A DNA stretch of 64,000 nt, from NCBI GenBank assembly GCA_947174635.1, contig CAMWJS010000002.1:1-64000 (forward strand), given 5' to 3'. Positions within the stretch are counted from its first letter, which is position 1. Every line of letters starts with the position of its first letter. This DNA comes from an uncultured Muribaculaceae bacterium. Lineage in GTDB: Bacteria > Bacteroidota > Bacteroidia > Bacteroidales > Muribaculaceae. The notes beneath the pieces are model-generated. The model did not search any database, was not told where the DNA came from, and saw only the letters and a list, made by a program, of their open reading frames with translations. Positions 25,106 through 33,453 of this stretch are shown piece by piece. The position numbers were made by a program, and so were the translations under genes.

Positions 25106-27802
25106 TCAGAATAGTCGTTCCTGGCCGTTGATTTCGTCGCGAACTTCGTCGTCGGAGCGCTCTTCGAGAAGGATGTCGGAGTCGTCGGACAGGTCAGACG
25201 GGTCGGACAGGTCTGACTGAGAGGAAGATGAGTTTTCTTCCTCGTCGGCGAGGCCGGTTTCGCGGGGTTCGATTTCGGTCACTGAGTCAATTGCGAATGT
25301 GGTGACACGTTTGCCTTTGGCTTTGAATGACTTGACGGCGATAAAATCAATGGCGTCGATGATGAGGGGCTCGCGGAAAGAGTCGGAGCCTCCGAATTTC
25401 ACTTCGAAGCGTGCTCCCGGCTCGTCGGTGAGCAGGATGAGCGATGACTTTGCGTTTTCGCCGAGGTAGCGCTGCTGTTTTGTCGACGGCTCGAAGGTGA
25501 AGCGTTTGATATAGGGGTAGCCCTGGTCGGCGTCGTTGAGGATGGCGGTCCATACGAGGCCGGGGCGGAATTTCTCGATGCGGAGTATGTTGTCGGGATA
25601 GTGGTTGCCGGCGTCGAACGACGACATGTAGTATTCGCCCGATTTGAGGATGACGAGGATGGTGTCGTTGCCGCCGAACTCGCCCAGGTAGTCGCCGCGT
25701 CCGTCGTAGTTGAGGCGCAGCACGTCGGGGTCGAACCAGACCTTGCGTCCGCCGAGGGTCGATGCGCCGCGCTCTTTGAGAGAGAAGCGGTGCACCTCGT
25801 TGCGGGTGACGATGTTGCCTCGCGACTGCTTGCCCTTGATGGCGAGTTCGCTGAAGTCGACGTCAAACTGGAGGGTCTTCAGTCGAGCCTTGGGCTTGAG
25901 GGTGACCTTGACGACTTCGGCCTCGCCGTTGGGGTTGGCGCTGAACCAAGTGACTCGCGAGCCGGGGGCGCCCATCGTCAGGTTGTATTCCTTGTCGCGG
26001 GTGACGCCTGTGACGGCGAAGCGTTTCATGTAGAATGTGCCCCCCTTGCCGTCCTGGTAGATGGCGTTGTAGATGGTGCGTTCGTCGCCGCGCTTGAACA
26101 CGTTGATGTAGAGCACGTTCTTGTCGATGAACAGTTTTTCGGCCACTTTGACCACCTTGTAGCGTCCGTCGCGGTAGAATATGATGATGTCGTCGATTGA
26201 TGAGCAGTTGCACACGAATTCGTCCTTCTTGAGCGATGTGCCGATGAAGCCCTCCTCGCGGTTGATGTAGAGCTTCTCGTTGGCTTCGGCCACCTGGGCG
26301 GCCTCGATGTTGTCAAATCCGCGTATGACGGTGTGGCGGGGGAATGCGTCGCCATATTTCGTTTTCAGGTCCTCGAACCATCCGATGGCATATTCGGTGA
26401 GGTTGTCGAGGTTTTTATTGATTGCGGCGATGCGGTCGAGGTATGAGGCAATCAGTTCGTCGGCCTTGGAGGAGTCGAACTTGGTGATGCGTTTCATCTT
26501 GATTTCGAGCAGGCGCATTATGTCGTCGTCGGTGATTTCGCGCACGAGGTCCTTGACGAATGGCATGAGGCGTCCGCGTACGTGCGCTATTACCTCCTCG
26601 ATGGTTTCTCCCTGTTCGAACTGCTTGTCCTTGTAGATGCGCTGCTCGATGAAGATGCGTTCAAGCGAAGCGAAATGCAGCAGTTCCTGCACTTCGGAAA
26701 GCGATATTTCGAGCTCTTTGCGCAGGAGTTCGCGTGCGGTGTCGACGTTGTGGCGGAGCACGTCGCTTACGCCCAGGAAGTGTGGCTTCTTGTCGGAAAT
26801 GACGCAGCAGTTGGGCGATATGGAGAGCTCGCAGTCGGTGAACGCGTAGAGGGCGTCGATGGTGCGGTCGGACGATGTGCCGGGAAGCAGGTGTACGAGT
26901 ATGAGCGCGTTTTCGGCGGTGTTGTCGTCGACCTTGCGTATCTTGATTTTGCCTTTTTCGAATGCCTTGAGGATGGAGTCGATGAGCGCGCCGGTGGTCT
27001 TGCCGTAGGGTATCTCGGTGATGGCAAGCGTCTTGTTGTCGATTTTCTCGATTTTGGCGCGCACTTTGACCACGCCGCCGCGTTCGCCGTCGTTGTAGCG
27101 GCTGACGTCGATGAAGCCGCCGGTGACGAAGTCGGGGTAGAGCGTGAACTCCTCGCCGCGCAGGTGGGCTATCGCTGCATCGATGATTTCATTGAAGTTG
27201 TGCGGGAGTATTTTCGATGACAATCCTACCGCAATGCCTTCCACTCCCTGGAATAGGAGCAGGGGGAATTTCGAGGGGAGTACGACGGGCTCTTTCTTGC
27301 GTCCGTCATACGAGAGAGTCCACTCCGTGATCTTGGGGTTGAAGAGAGTCTCGAGAGCGAACGGCGAGAGACGGGCTTCGATGTAACGTCCGGCTGCCGC
27401 AGATGCGCCGGTAAGTATGTTGCCCCAGTTACCCTGAGTCTCTACGAGGAGGTCCTTCTGTCCGAGCTGCACGAGGGCGTCGTTGATCGACTGGTCGCCG
27501 TGGGGGTGATACTGCATCGTGTTTCCGACGATGTTTGCCACTTTGTTGAAACGGCCGTCGTCGAGGGTCTTCATCGAATGGAGTATGCGGCGCTGCACGG
27601 GTTTGAGTCCGTCCTCGATGTGGGGGACGGCGCGTTCGAGTATGACGTAGGAGGCGTAGTCGAGGAACCAGCTGCGGTACATGCCGCGTAGCTGGTGCTT
27701 CACGACGTCGGATGCAGCCTCTTCGTATGGCTTCTGTGAGTCGGGCTGAGGAGTCATTTCCTCATCTTCATGGTCGGTGGGAGGTATAGTCAGGTCGCTC
27801 AT
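25106..27802 (-). CDS. parC: DNA topoisomerase IV subunit A (ParC-type)
   Basis: Cuts and rejoins DNA for chromosome decatenation, with ParE (not in the window). The 898 residues include the breakage-reunion domain with catalytic Tyr 140 (AAAGRYIEARL) and the quinolone-pocket region around YHPHGDQSINDALVQL, followed by a long coil (about 400-500) and a beta-pinwheel domain. I start at the ATG at 27802 (MSDLTIPP): the promoter -7 box at 27824-27831 puts the transcript start near 27817, so the next Met upstream would be leaderless. The C-terminal tail carries SDLSDPSDLSDDSD encoded by a 9-bp repeat array. GyrA is an alternative reading, but the tail and pinwheel lack a clear GyrA box. Confidence 0.85.
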   Translation of the reverse strand: MSDLTIPPTDHEDEEMTPQPDSQKPYEEAASDVVKHQLRGMYRSWFLDYASYVILERAVPHIEDGLKPVQRRILHSMKTLDDGRFNKVANIVGNTMQYHPHGDQSINDALVQLGQKDLLVETQGNWGNILTGASAAAGRYIEARLSPFALETLFNPKITEWTLSYDGRKKEPVVLPSKFPLLLFQGVEGIAVGLSSKILPHNFNEIIDAAIAHLRGEEFTLYPDFVTGGFIDVSRYNDGERGGVVKVRAKIEKIDNKTLAITEIPYGKTTGALIDSILKAFEKGKIKIRKVDDNTAENALILVHLLPGTSSDRTIDALYAFTDCELSISPNCCVISDKKPHFLGVSDVLRHNVDTARELLRKELEISLSEVQELLHFASLERIFIEQRIYKDKQFEQGETIEEVIAHVRGRLMPFVKDLVREITDDDIMRLLEIKMKRITKFDSSKADELIASYLDRIAAINKNLDNLTEYAIGWFEDLKTKYGDAFPRHTVIRGFDNIEAAQVAEANEKLYINREEGFIGTSLKKDEFVCNCSSIDDIIIFYRDGRYKVVKVAEKLFIDKNVLYINVFKRGDERTIYNAIYQDGKGGTFYMKRFAVTGVTRDKEYNLTMGAPGSRVTWFSANPNGEAEVVKVTLKPKARLKTLQFDVDFSELAIKGKQSRGNIVTRNEVHRFSLKERGASTLGGRKVWFDPDVLRLNYDGRGDYLGEFGGNDTILVILKSGEYYMSSFDAGNHYPDNILRIEKFRPGLVWTAILNDADQGYPYIKRFTFEPSTKQQRYLGENAKSSLILLTDEPGARFEVKFGGSDSFREPLIIDAIDFIAVKSFKAKGKRVTTFAIDSVTEIEPRETGLADEEENSSSSQSDLSDPSDLSDDSDILLEERSDDEVRDEINGQERLF
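25184..25219. repeat. 9-bp tandem array inside topoisomerase gene (4 units)
   Basis: Units GTCGGACAG, GTCAGACGG, GTCGGACAG, GTCTGACTG (plus strand), the same family as the noncoding array after bamA. On the coding strand they give the Ser-Asp-x repeats of the C-terminal tail. Confidence 0.9.
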
Positions 27803-27823
27803 TGTTGTATTCGGCATTTGTAG

Positions 27824-27831
27824 CAAAGTTA
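27824..27831 (-). promoter_or_regulatory. Putative -7 promoter box for the parC operon
   Basis: Minus-strand TAACTTTG fits TAnnTTTG; a TTGA lies 19 bases upstream in the -33 position. Confidence 0.6.
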
Positions 27832-28134
27832 CAAAAAATTTGCTGAAAAATCAATAATGGCTGTTAATTCCGTGAAATGAAACGGGTTTTATATGCGTTG
27901 ACGTGTCGGGGCGAGGGCGTCCCGCCCTCGCGGTATTATTTTTCCGCTACATAAAGTTGCGGGGGTGTTGCAGAACTCCAAAACGTAGGGACGCACGGCT
28001 CGTGCGTCCGTAAAACAATGCTGATTATCAGCCTTTTACCGGACGCACGAGCCGTGCGTCCCTACATCGCAAACCGAAATTTTGGAGTTCTGCAACACCC
28101 GCCCCGGCTACCGCCCTGCTTCGGGCAATGTTGA
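27832..28134. other. Gene-free stretch filled by repeat DNA
   Basis: Apart from the parC promoter and a short GC palindrome (GCGAGGGCG-TCC-CGCCCTCGC at 27911-27931), this stretch consists of the complete family-1 element at 27963-28100. No gene is visible. Confidence 0.6.
27963..28100. repeat. Palindromic MITE-like repeat, family 1 (complete reference copy)
   Basis: Perfect 21-bp terminal inverted repeats, beginning GGGTGTTGCAGAACTCC (27963-27979) with the complement at 28080-28100. Inside, a perfect 25-bp inverted pair, 27985-28009 and 28041-28065, each itself a hairpin (ACGCACGGCTCGTGCGT). It follows the waaA stop (28135) on the minus strand. Confidence 0.92.
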
Positions 28135-29376
28135 TTATTTTACGGGGAAGAGGTCGGCGTAGATGCGGTCGGTGGCGCCTATGTTGTCGGCTATGTAGCG
28201 GCCGGCGGTTTTGCCGGCTTCGGTGCGGAATGCTTCGTCGGCGAGCAGGCGGTCGAGGGTGTCGGCCGTTGCTTTTGCGTCGGGCACGCACAGTGCGCCG
28301 CCGAGTGCTATCAGGTCGCGTGCTTCCTTGAATTTGTGGTAGTTGGGGCCGAATACCACGGGGATGCCGTAGACGGCGGCTTCGTTGATGTTGTGGATGC
28401 CGGCGCCGTGTCCGCCGCCTATGTAGGCCACGGAAGCGTAGCGGTAGAGCGACGACAGTTTGCCGAAGCAGTCGACCACGATGCCGCGCACGCCGTCGGG
28501 CGGAGTGCCGTGGTCGGCGATATGGCGTTCCCACTGCGACAGTGTGGTGACGCGGCCGTCGATGGCTTTGCAGAGGGCGTCGACGCGGGCCTGGTCAAAC
28601 TCGTGGGGAGCGATGATGAATTTTACGTCGGGACGGGCGTTGAGCCAGGGTATGTAGTTGGCTTCGTCGGCCTCCCAGCTGCTGCCGAATATGATGAATG
28701 AGCGCAGGCTCTCGCCTCCGGCTATCTCGAATGTCTGCGCCATCACGTCGGTGACGCGGTCGAAGCGGGTGTCGCCGGCCACTGTGGTGTTGTCGATGCC
28801 TATGCCGGAAAGGAGGGCGCGCGAGTCTTCGTCCTGAAGATAGATGCAGTCGAAGCGGCGCAGCATGCGGCGGAACATGCCGCCCCAGGGCTTGAAGAAT
28901 ATCTGCCCCGGACGGAATATTGCCGATATGATGTAGGTGGGCACTGCGGCTTTCTTCAGCTGCTGCAGGTAGTTGCCCCAGAATTCGTATTTTATGAAAA
29001 TTGCTGCCGACGGACGCACCAGCTCGATGAAGCGCCGGGCGTTGCGCGGGGTGTCGAACGGGAGGTAGGCCACGGCGTCGACCTGCGGGTAGTTCTTACG
29101 CACTTCATAGCCCGAGGGGGAGAAGAATGTAAGAAGTATCTTTTTGTCGGGATGCTCGCGGCGGATGCGCTCGATGAGCGGACGTCCCTGCTCGAATTCG
29201 CCCAATGACGAGGCGTGTATCCACACGGCGCCACCTTCGGGGGGGAGTGTGTCACGCAGATGGTCGAATGCGGCTTTTTGGCCTTCGACCATCTTTTTTG
29301 CCTTTGGATTGGATAAGGTGGCAATCCCGGCTCCGGCCTTGTAGAGATGTATTCCGGTGTTGTAGAGAAAATTCAC
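28135..29376 (-). CDS. waaA: 3-deoxy-D-manno-octulosonic acid transferase
   Basis: Transfers Kdo from CMP-Kdo to lipid A precursor at the inner membrane. The 413-residue GT30 protein has a short N-terminal membrane-associating helix, VWIHASSLGEFEQGRPLI (about residues 49-66, catalytic Glu), YEFWGNYLQQL, the donor-site SSWEADEANYIPWL and AYIGGGHGAGIHNINEAAVYG. All core motifs are intact. It lies 21 bp after gltX, and kdsD for making Kdo is present elsewhere in the window at 39337. Confidence 0.94.
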   Translation of the reverse strand: MNFLYNTGIHLYKAGAGIATLSNPKAKKMVEGQKAAFDHLRDTLPPEGGAVWIHASSLGEFEQGRPLIERIRREHPDKKILLTFFSPSGYEVRKNYPQVDAVAYLPFDTPRNARRFIELVRPSAAIFIKYEFWGNYLQQLKKAAVPTYIISAIFRPGQIFFKPWGGMFRRMLRRFDCIYLQDEDSRALLSGIGIDNTTVAGDTRFDRVTDVMAQTFEIAGGESLRSFIIFGSSWEADEANYIPWLNARPDVKFIIAPHEFDQARVDALCKAIDGRVTTLSQWERHIADHGTPPDGVRGIVVDCFGKLSSLYRYASVAYIGGGHGAGIHNINEAAVYGIPVVFGPNYHKFKEARDLIALGGALCVPDAKATADTLDRLLADEAFRTEAGKTAGRYIADNIGATDRIYADLFPVK

Positions 29377-29397
29377 GTCGGCGGTGATTGGTTGGAC

Positions 29398-30924
29398 TTA
29401 CAGCTGGATGTTGGCGCAAGCGTTTTCCACGCGGCGTCGGGTGGCGTCGAGCCCCATCAGTTCGGTGATGTCAAACATGTGGGGGCCTTTGCATTCGCCT
29501 ACAACGGCCAGGCGCAGGGCGTTCATGACGTTGCCAAGATGATAGCCGTTTTCATTGATCCATGCGAGGATGTTTTCTTCGGCGGCCTTGCTCTCGAGCG
29601 AGGGGAGCGAAGCCATGCGGTCCATCATGGCACGGAGTATGGCGGGAGTTTCGGCGGTCCAGCGTTTTTTTACTGATTTCGCCTCGTATTCAGTCGGGTC
29701 GACGAAGAAGAAGCGGGCCTGGTCCCAGAGGTCTTTGACGAAGTTGGCGCGGTTCTTGACCATTGCGATGGCGCGGGCGATGTATTCGTCGGAGAAGTCG
29801 GCGGGGTTTACGCCGTTGGCTTCCATCACGGGCTTGAACATGGGCAGCAGCTCGTTGTCGGGCAGCTCCTGGAGGTATTTGTGGTTGAACCATTTGCCCT
29901 TCTCGAAGTCGAATTTGGCGCCCGAGCGCGAGCAGTGGTCGAACGAGAAGCGGCTGATGAGCTCGTCCATCGACATTATTTCGGTGTCGTCGCCGGGGTT
30001 CCAGCCCAACAGGGCGAGGAAGTTGACGACGGCCTGCGGCAGGTAGCCTTTCTCACGGTAGCCCGAGGAGATGTCGCCGCTCTTGGGGTCGTGCCATTCG
30101 AGGGGGAACACGGGGAAGCCGAGACGGTCGCCGTCGCGTTTCGACAGCTTGCCTTTGCCGTCGGGTTTGAGCAGCAGGGGCAGGTGGACGAACTGCGGCA
30201 TGGTGTCGGTCCATCCGAACGCTTCGTAGAGAAGCACGTGGAGCGGTGCGGAGGGAAGCCATTCCTCGCCGCGTATCACGTGGCTCACCTCCATCAGGTG
30301 GTCGTCGACGATGTTGGCCAGGTGGTAGGTGGGGAGGTCGTCGGCACTTTTATACAATACTTTGTCGTCGAGCACTGACGAGTTGATGGTGACTTTGCCG
30401 CGGATGAGGTCGTTGACCTCGACATCGCGTCCCGGTTCGATTTTGAAGCGCACCACATATTTTTCGCCGGCATCGATGAGTCGGCGTGCCTCCTCGTCGC
30501 CGAGCGACAGGGAGTTGCGCATCGACATGCGGGTGGATGCGTCGTACTGGAAATTGGGGGTTGCCGCGCGTGCAGCCTCGAGCTCTTCGGGGGTGTCGAA
30601 GGCGTAGTATGCCTTGCCGTTGTCGAGGAGCGTCCTGACGTGGTCGCGGTAGATGTCGCGCCGTTCGCTCTGTTTGTAAGGTCCGAAAGCGCCGCCTTCG
30701 CGCACACCTTCGTCAATGCATATACCGAGCCAGGCGAGCGCTTCGTTGATGTAGTCCTCGGCTCCGGGGACAAAACGCTGCGAGTCGGTGTCCTCGATGC
30801 GGAGTATCATGTCGCCGCCGTGACGGCGTGCGAAAAGGTAGTTGTAGAGGGCTGTGCGGACGCCTCCGATGTGGAGCGGGCCGGTGGGTGACGGAGCAAA
30901 ACGTACTCTTACTTTTCTTTCCAT
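29398..30924 (-). CDS. gltX: Glutamyl-tRNA synthetase
   Basis: Charges tRNA-Glu with glutamate. The 508-residue class I enzyme shows the HIGH-type motif [16 protein letters not shown] near the N-terminus and KMSKS-type [11 protein letters not shown] (about residues 260-270), with the C-terminal helical anticodon-binding domain. I start at [15 protein letters not shown] (30924); the frame is open upstream without a sensible N-terminus. It lies between tRNA-Val and waaA on the same strand. Confidence 0.95.
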   Translation of the reverse strand: MERKVRVRFAPSPTGPLHIGGVRTALYNYLFARRHGGDMILRIEDTDSQRFVPGAEDYINEALAWLGICIDEGVREGGAFGPYKQSERRDIYRDHVRTLLDNGKAYYAFDTPEELEAARAATPNFQYDASTRMSMRNSLSLGDEEARRLIDAGEKYVVRFKIEPGRDVEVNDLIRGKVTINSSVLDDKVLYKSADDLPTYHLANIVDDHLMEVSHVIRGEEWLPSAPLHVLLYEAFGWTDTMPQFVHLPLLLKPDGKGKLSKRDGDRLGFPVFPLEWHDPKSGDISSGYREKGYLPQAVVNFLALLGWNPGDDTEIMSMDELISRFSFDHCSRSGAKFDFEKGKWFNHKYLQELPDNELLPMFKPVMEANGVNPADFSDEYIARAIAMVKNRANFVKDLWDQARFFFVDPTEYEAKSVKKRWTAETPAILRAMMDRMASLPSLESKAAEENILAWINENGYHLGNVMNALRLAVVGECKGPHMFDITELMGLDATRRRVENACANIQL

Positions 30925-30997
30925 TACGTTATGGGTTGTTATGTTGTCGACAAATTTTGTTTCAATTGCTGGCGCGGCAAAACCGCACGGAGAGGGA

Positions 30998-31035
30998 TAA
31001 AATAAAAATGCCATCGGCTACAAAGCTGATGGCAT
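30998..31035 (-). terminator. Terminator after tRNA-Val
   Basis: Minus-strand ATGCCATC-A-GCT / AGC-C-GATGGCAT stem (31008-31035) followed by TTTTTATTTT. Confidence 0.8.
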
Positions 31036-31048
31036 GGTGAAAGGGATG

Positions 31049-31123
31049 TGGGCGCTGAGGGATTCGAACCCCCGACCCTCTGCTTGTAAGGCAGATGCTC
31101 TGAACCAGCTGAGCTAAGCGCCC
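31049..31123 (-). tRNA. tRNA-Val (anticodon UAC)
   Basis: 75-nt cloverleaf on the minus strand: acceptor GGGCGCT/AGCGCCC with discriminator A, D-arm TTAGCTCAGCTGGTTCAGAGC, anticodon stem CTGCC-TTACAA-GCAG with TAC, T-arm GGTTCGAATCC. CCA is not encoded. A -7 promoter box lies at 31142-31149 and a terminator follows. Confidence 0.96.
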
Positions 31124-31141
31124 CTTGTCGGTTGAACGATG

Positions 31142-31149
31142 CAAAGGTA
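31142..31149 (-). promoter_or_regulatory. Putative -7 promoter box for tRNA-Val
   Basis: Minus-strand TACCTTTG fits TAnnTTTG, 19 bases before the tRNA 5' end. Confidence 0.6.
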
Positions 31150-31201
31150 AGCACTTTTTTTTAATTACCAAAATTTTCAGCAAAAAAATTGAAATTTTTA
31201 T

Positions 31202-31236
31202 GAAAAAAAATATTGGGCGGGGGTGAAAGCCCGCCC
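31202..31236 (-). terminator. Terminator after the DUF3857-like gene at 31244
   Basis: GGGCGGG / CCCGCCC stem (31215-31221 with 31230-31236), followed on the minus strand by AATATTTTTTTTC. Confidence 0.85.
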
Positions 31237-31243
31237 GATCGGC

Positions 31244-33442
31244 CTATTGCAATGCCGCTGACTCAGCTTCGGGCCGACTGTCGAGCCTGCGGAGGGCTAT
31301 TGTCGCCGAATTGAATTCGTATGCGGCGTCAATCGTTTTAAGTATATCGGGCCATGCCGATGCCGGAGCGACTGAGACGGGGTGGATTTCGACTGTGCTC
31401 ACCACTACATATCCGTCGTTGACCGATGCGTTCACGAAGAAGCTGGCTGATGGCGATGATATGTTTCTGTTGAGTGCTGACACGCTTTGCGGGACTGCCT
31501 CATAGCCGTCGGGAATTTTAAGTCTGATAGTGTGGCGCTGCAGGTATGCGCTGTTGTCGATGATGCTTATGTCGCGCTTGCGCTGTGAGCCTTTGAGCTC
31601 GAGCTGGCGTCCGGTCAGTTTTCCGATGTCGACGAGGATATCATCGCCGGTCTCCGTCGTCATGTCGGCCAGCATGGCTGCGATGACGAATTTGGCGACA
31701 GGATTGTCGGGGGTGCACCCCGGCGATGTTATATTATAATCGTAGAGCAGTGTTTTGTCGCAGTTCCAGATTATTTTGGCGAGTTCGTCCATATTTCTGC
31801 GCTGTACGAGGGTCGTGTATTCCAACTCGTCGCGCTCGCGAGGTTTAGAGGGGCTTTGCCCGAGGAAATGAGCCTGCGCGTTATAGATGTCTTCAGGGGG
31901 GATAATTCCGTTAAGTATATCTTTAGCGGTGCCGATGGCGGTAAATGTCGTGTTGACTTTTAAATCAAATATGCTGTCGTTTTTGAGTTCAACCTCGCTG
32001 ACGGTCTCGTATATTTTGTCTTTAGGCTTGCTGCGCGGGATTGTGAACGCACGGGCAGCGGTCTGCAGAAGGTCGTTATTCGGAGTGCAGTCATATACGT
32101 AGGCTTTTTCCCCGTCGTAGGCCGGTGGGATTTCGCCCGGCACGCGTAGAGTGCCTTCAAAAGGGAAGTAGCAGGAGTCGCCGACGGTGACAAAATACCT
32201 CGCTTCTTTGTACGATGCGAGATTGTCTATCATGGAGAGGTTGCGCGGGGAGCTGATGGCGACTCGTCCGGGCTCTGTTATCGACAGGTTTTCGAGTAGC
32301 CGTGAGAATGATTTGCAGAATTGCCGGTCAGATTGGCGTTCTTTGTTCTTTGTGCACGCGAAATGCATGGCTACGAATGCTGCGTCGACAATCTCGCGCC
32401 TGGAGGCGAGCGGGTGGTCTTTTTTCCATTTCTTCATTATGCCGGTAGCGTCTTTCAGCGTTTTTTCAGAATACTTTTCCCCTTTTAAAGCTGATGCCAC
32501 ATCGCTCAGCAGGTAGGGGGCTGCGATGCGTACTCCCCCTTTTCGGGTCGAGAGCTCTTTGCTGAGGCGTCCGGTGTTGTTGAGTATGCAGAACTCTATG
32601 CATGGCATCTGTCGCGCTTCCGAAAAAAACGGCATGTCCAGCTCTATAGCCTCCATTCCCGACAGATGCAGTGAAAGGCGGTTGTAGGAGTCCTCGATCC
32701 ATTTGCGCGAGAAGTCGGGTGCTCCGTTATTGTGCGCGTATTCCATTGCCAGAGTCGGCGAAATCGCTATGTCGAGCATGAAATCTTTTGTCGGATATTC
32801 CTTGAAAAATTCAAATTTCAGGACAGGCATCGATATCTCGTCCATGAAATATTCTGTATAAAAAAAATAGTCGAGCACTGTTCCCGGCTCTAATCCCGGT
32901 ATGGCTATCTTGTAGCCGGCGTCGGAATTGTTCTTCCCTTCGGTGACGGTCAGCGCTTCTGCAATGTCGATATTCTCGACCGTGCCGTCAGGCTTTATCA
33001 GCCGAGCGCCGAAAGAGGGGATGACGGATGATACCCTCAGTCCGTAGATGTCAATTATTTTTGGCGACGTTATTGAGAATGAATTGAAATCATCGAGTGC
33101 CGACGGGTCCAGAATCTTCACCATAGACCTGTCTATGCCGACGGCGTTGATGGCATTGGTGTTGCGGATGCCGGTAAGCGATGCCTTGGCGTTGTTCAGG
33201 CTTTCGTCGTGAGTGGCTTTCAGAGATCTGTACCTTGCTATGTATACGGCAGCTTTGTCTGAGTATATTGAGTCGGAGAGGTCGGCGGCCGGGTCGAACT
33301 GCGGCAGGTCCATCGACCAGACGGTCTTGGCTGCCTTTTCGTAAAATTTCCGGTCGATATCGGCGCGTGCTTCCAGCGCGAAGGCTGCGGCAAGCAGCAG
33401 GATGCCTGACAATCGGTAGGGTAATAATCGGAATGCTGTCAT
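31244..33442 (-). CDS. DUF3857-type exported protein with degenerate transglutaminase region
   Basis: A 732-residue exported protein: signal peptide MTAFRLLPYRLSGILLLAAAFALEARA, an N-terminal DUF3857-like beta domain (about residues 80-330, with GYKIAIPGLEPGTVLDYFF), a central helical region in the place of a transglutaminase core, and C-terminal beta domains. The central region (AFVAMHFACTKNKERQSDRQFCKSF...ARYFVTVGDSCYFPFEG) lacks the GDC-type Cys and clear His-Asp partners, so the fold is probably inactive. I start at the ATG at 33442; the upstream part of the frame is Arg-rich and spurious. It lies 11 bp after the intact relative at 33454 and is probably cotranscribed. Confidence 0.7.
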   Translation of the reverse strand: MTAFRLLPYRLSGILLLAAAFALEARADIDRKFYEKAAKTVWSMDLPQFDPAADLSDSIYSDKAAVYIARYRSLKATHDESLNNAKASLTGIRNTNAINAVGIDRSMVKILDPSALDDFNSFSITSPKIIDIYGLRVSSVIPSFGARLIKPDGTVENIDIAEALTVTEGKNNSDAGYKIAIPGLEPGTVLDYFFYTEYFMDEISMPVLKFEFFKEYPTKDFMLDIAISPTLAMEYAHNNGAPDFSRKWIEDSYNRLSLHLSGMEAIELDMPFFSEARQMPCIEFCILNNTGRLSKELSTRKGGVRIAAPYLLSDVASALKGEKYSEKTLKDATGIMKKWKKDHPLASRREIVDAAFVAMHFACTKNKERQSDRQFCKSFSRLLENLSITEPGRVAISSPRNLSMIDNLASYKEARYFVTVGDSCYFPFEGTLRVPGEIPPAYDGEKAYVYDCTPNNDLLQTAARAFTIPRSKPKDKIYETVSEVELKNDSIFDLKVNTTFTAIGTAKDILNGIIPPEDIYNAQAHFLGQSPSKPRERDELEYTTLVQRRNMDELAKIIWNCDKTLLYDYNITSPGCTPDNPVAKFVIAAMLADMTTETGDDILVDIGKLTGRQLELKGSQRKRDISIIDNSAYLQRHTIRLKIPDGYEAVPQSVSALNRNISSPSASFFVNASVNDGYVVVSTVEIHPVSVAPASAWPDILKTIDAAYEFNSATIALRRLDSRPEAESAALQ

Positions 33443-33453
33443 AATGTTGCGGT

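Noticed and set aside
30939-31183. Two short minus-strand open frames over tRNA-Val
   Set aside because: They translate the tRNA itself.
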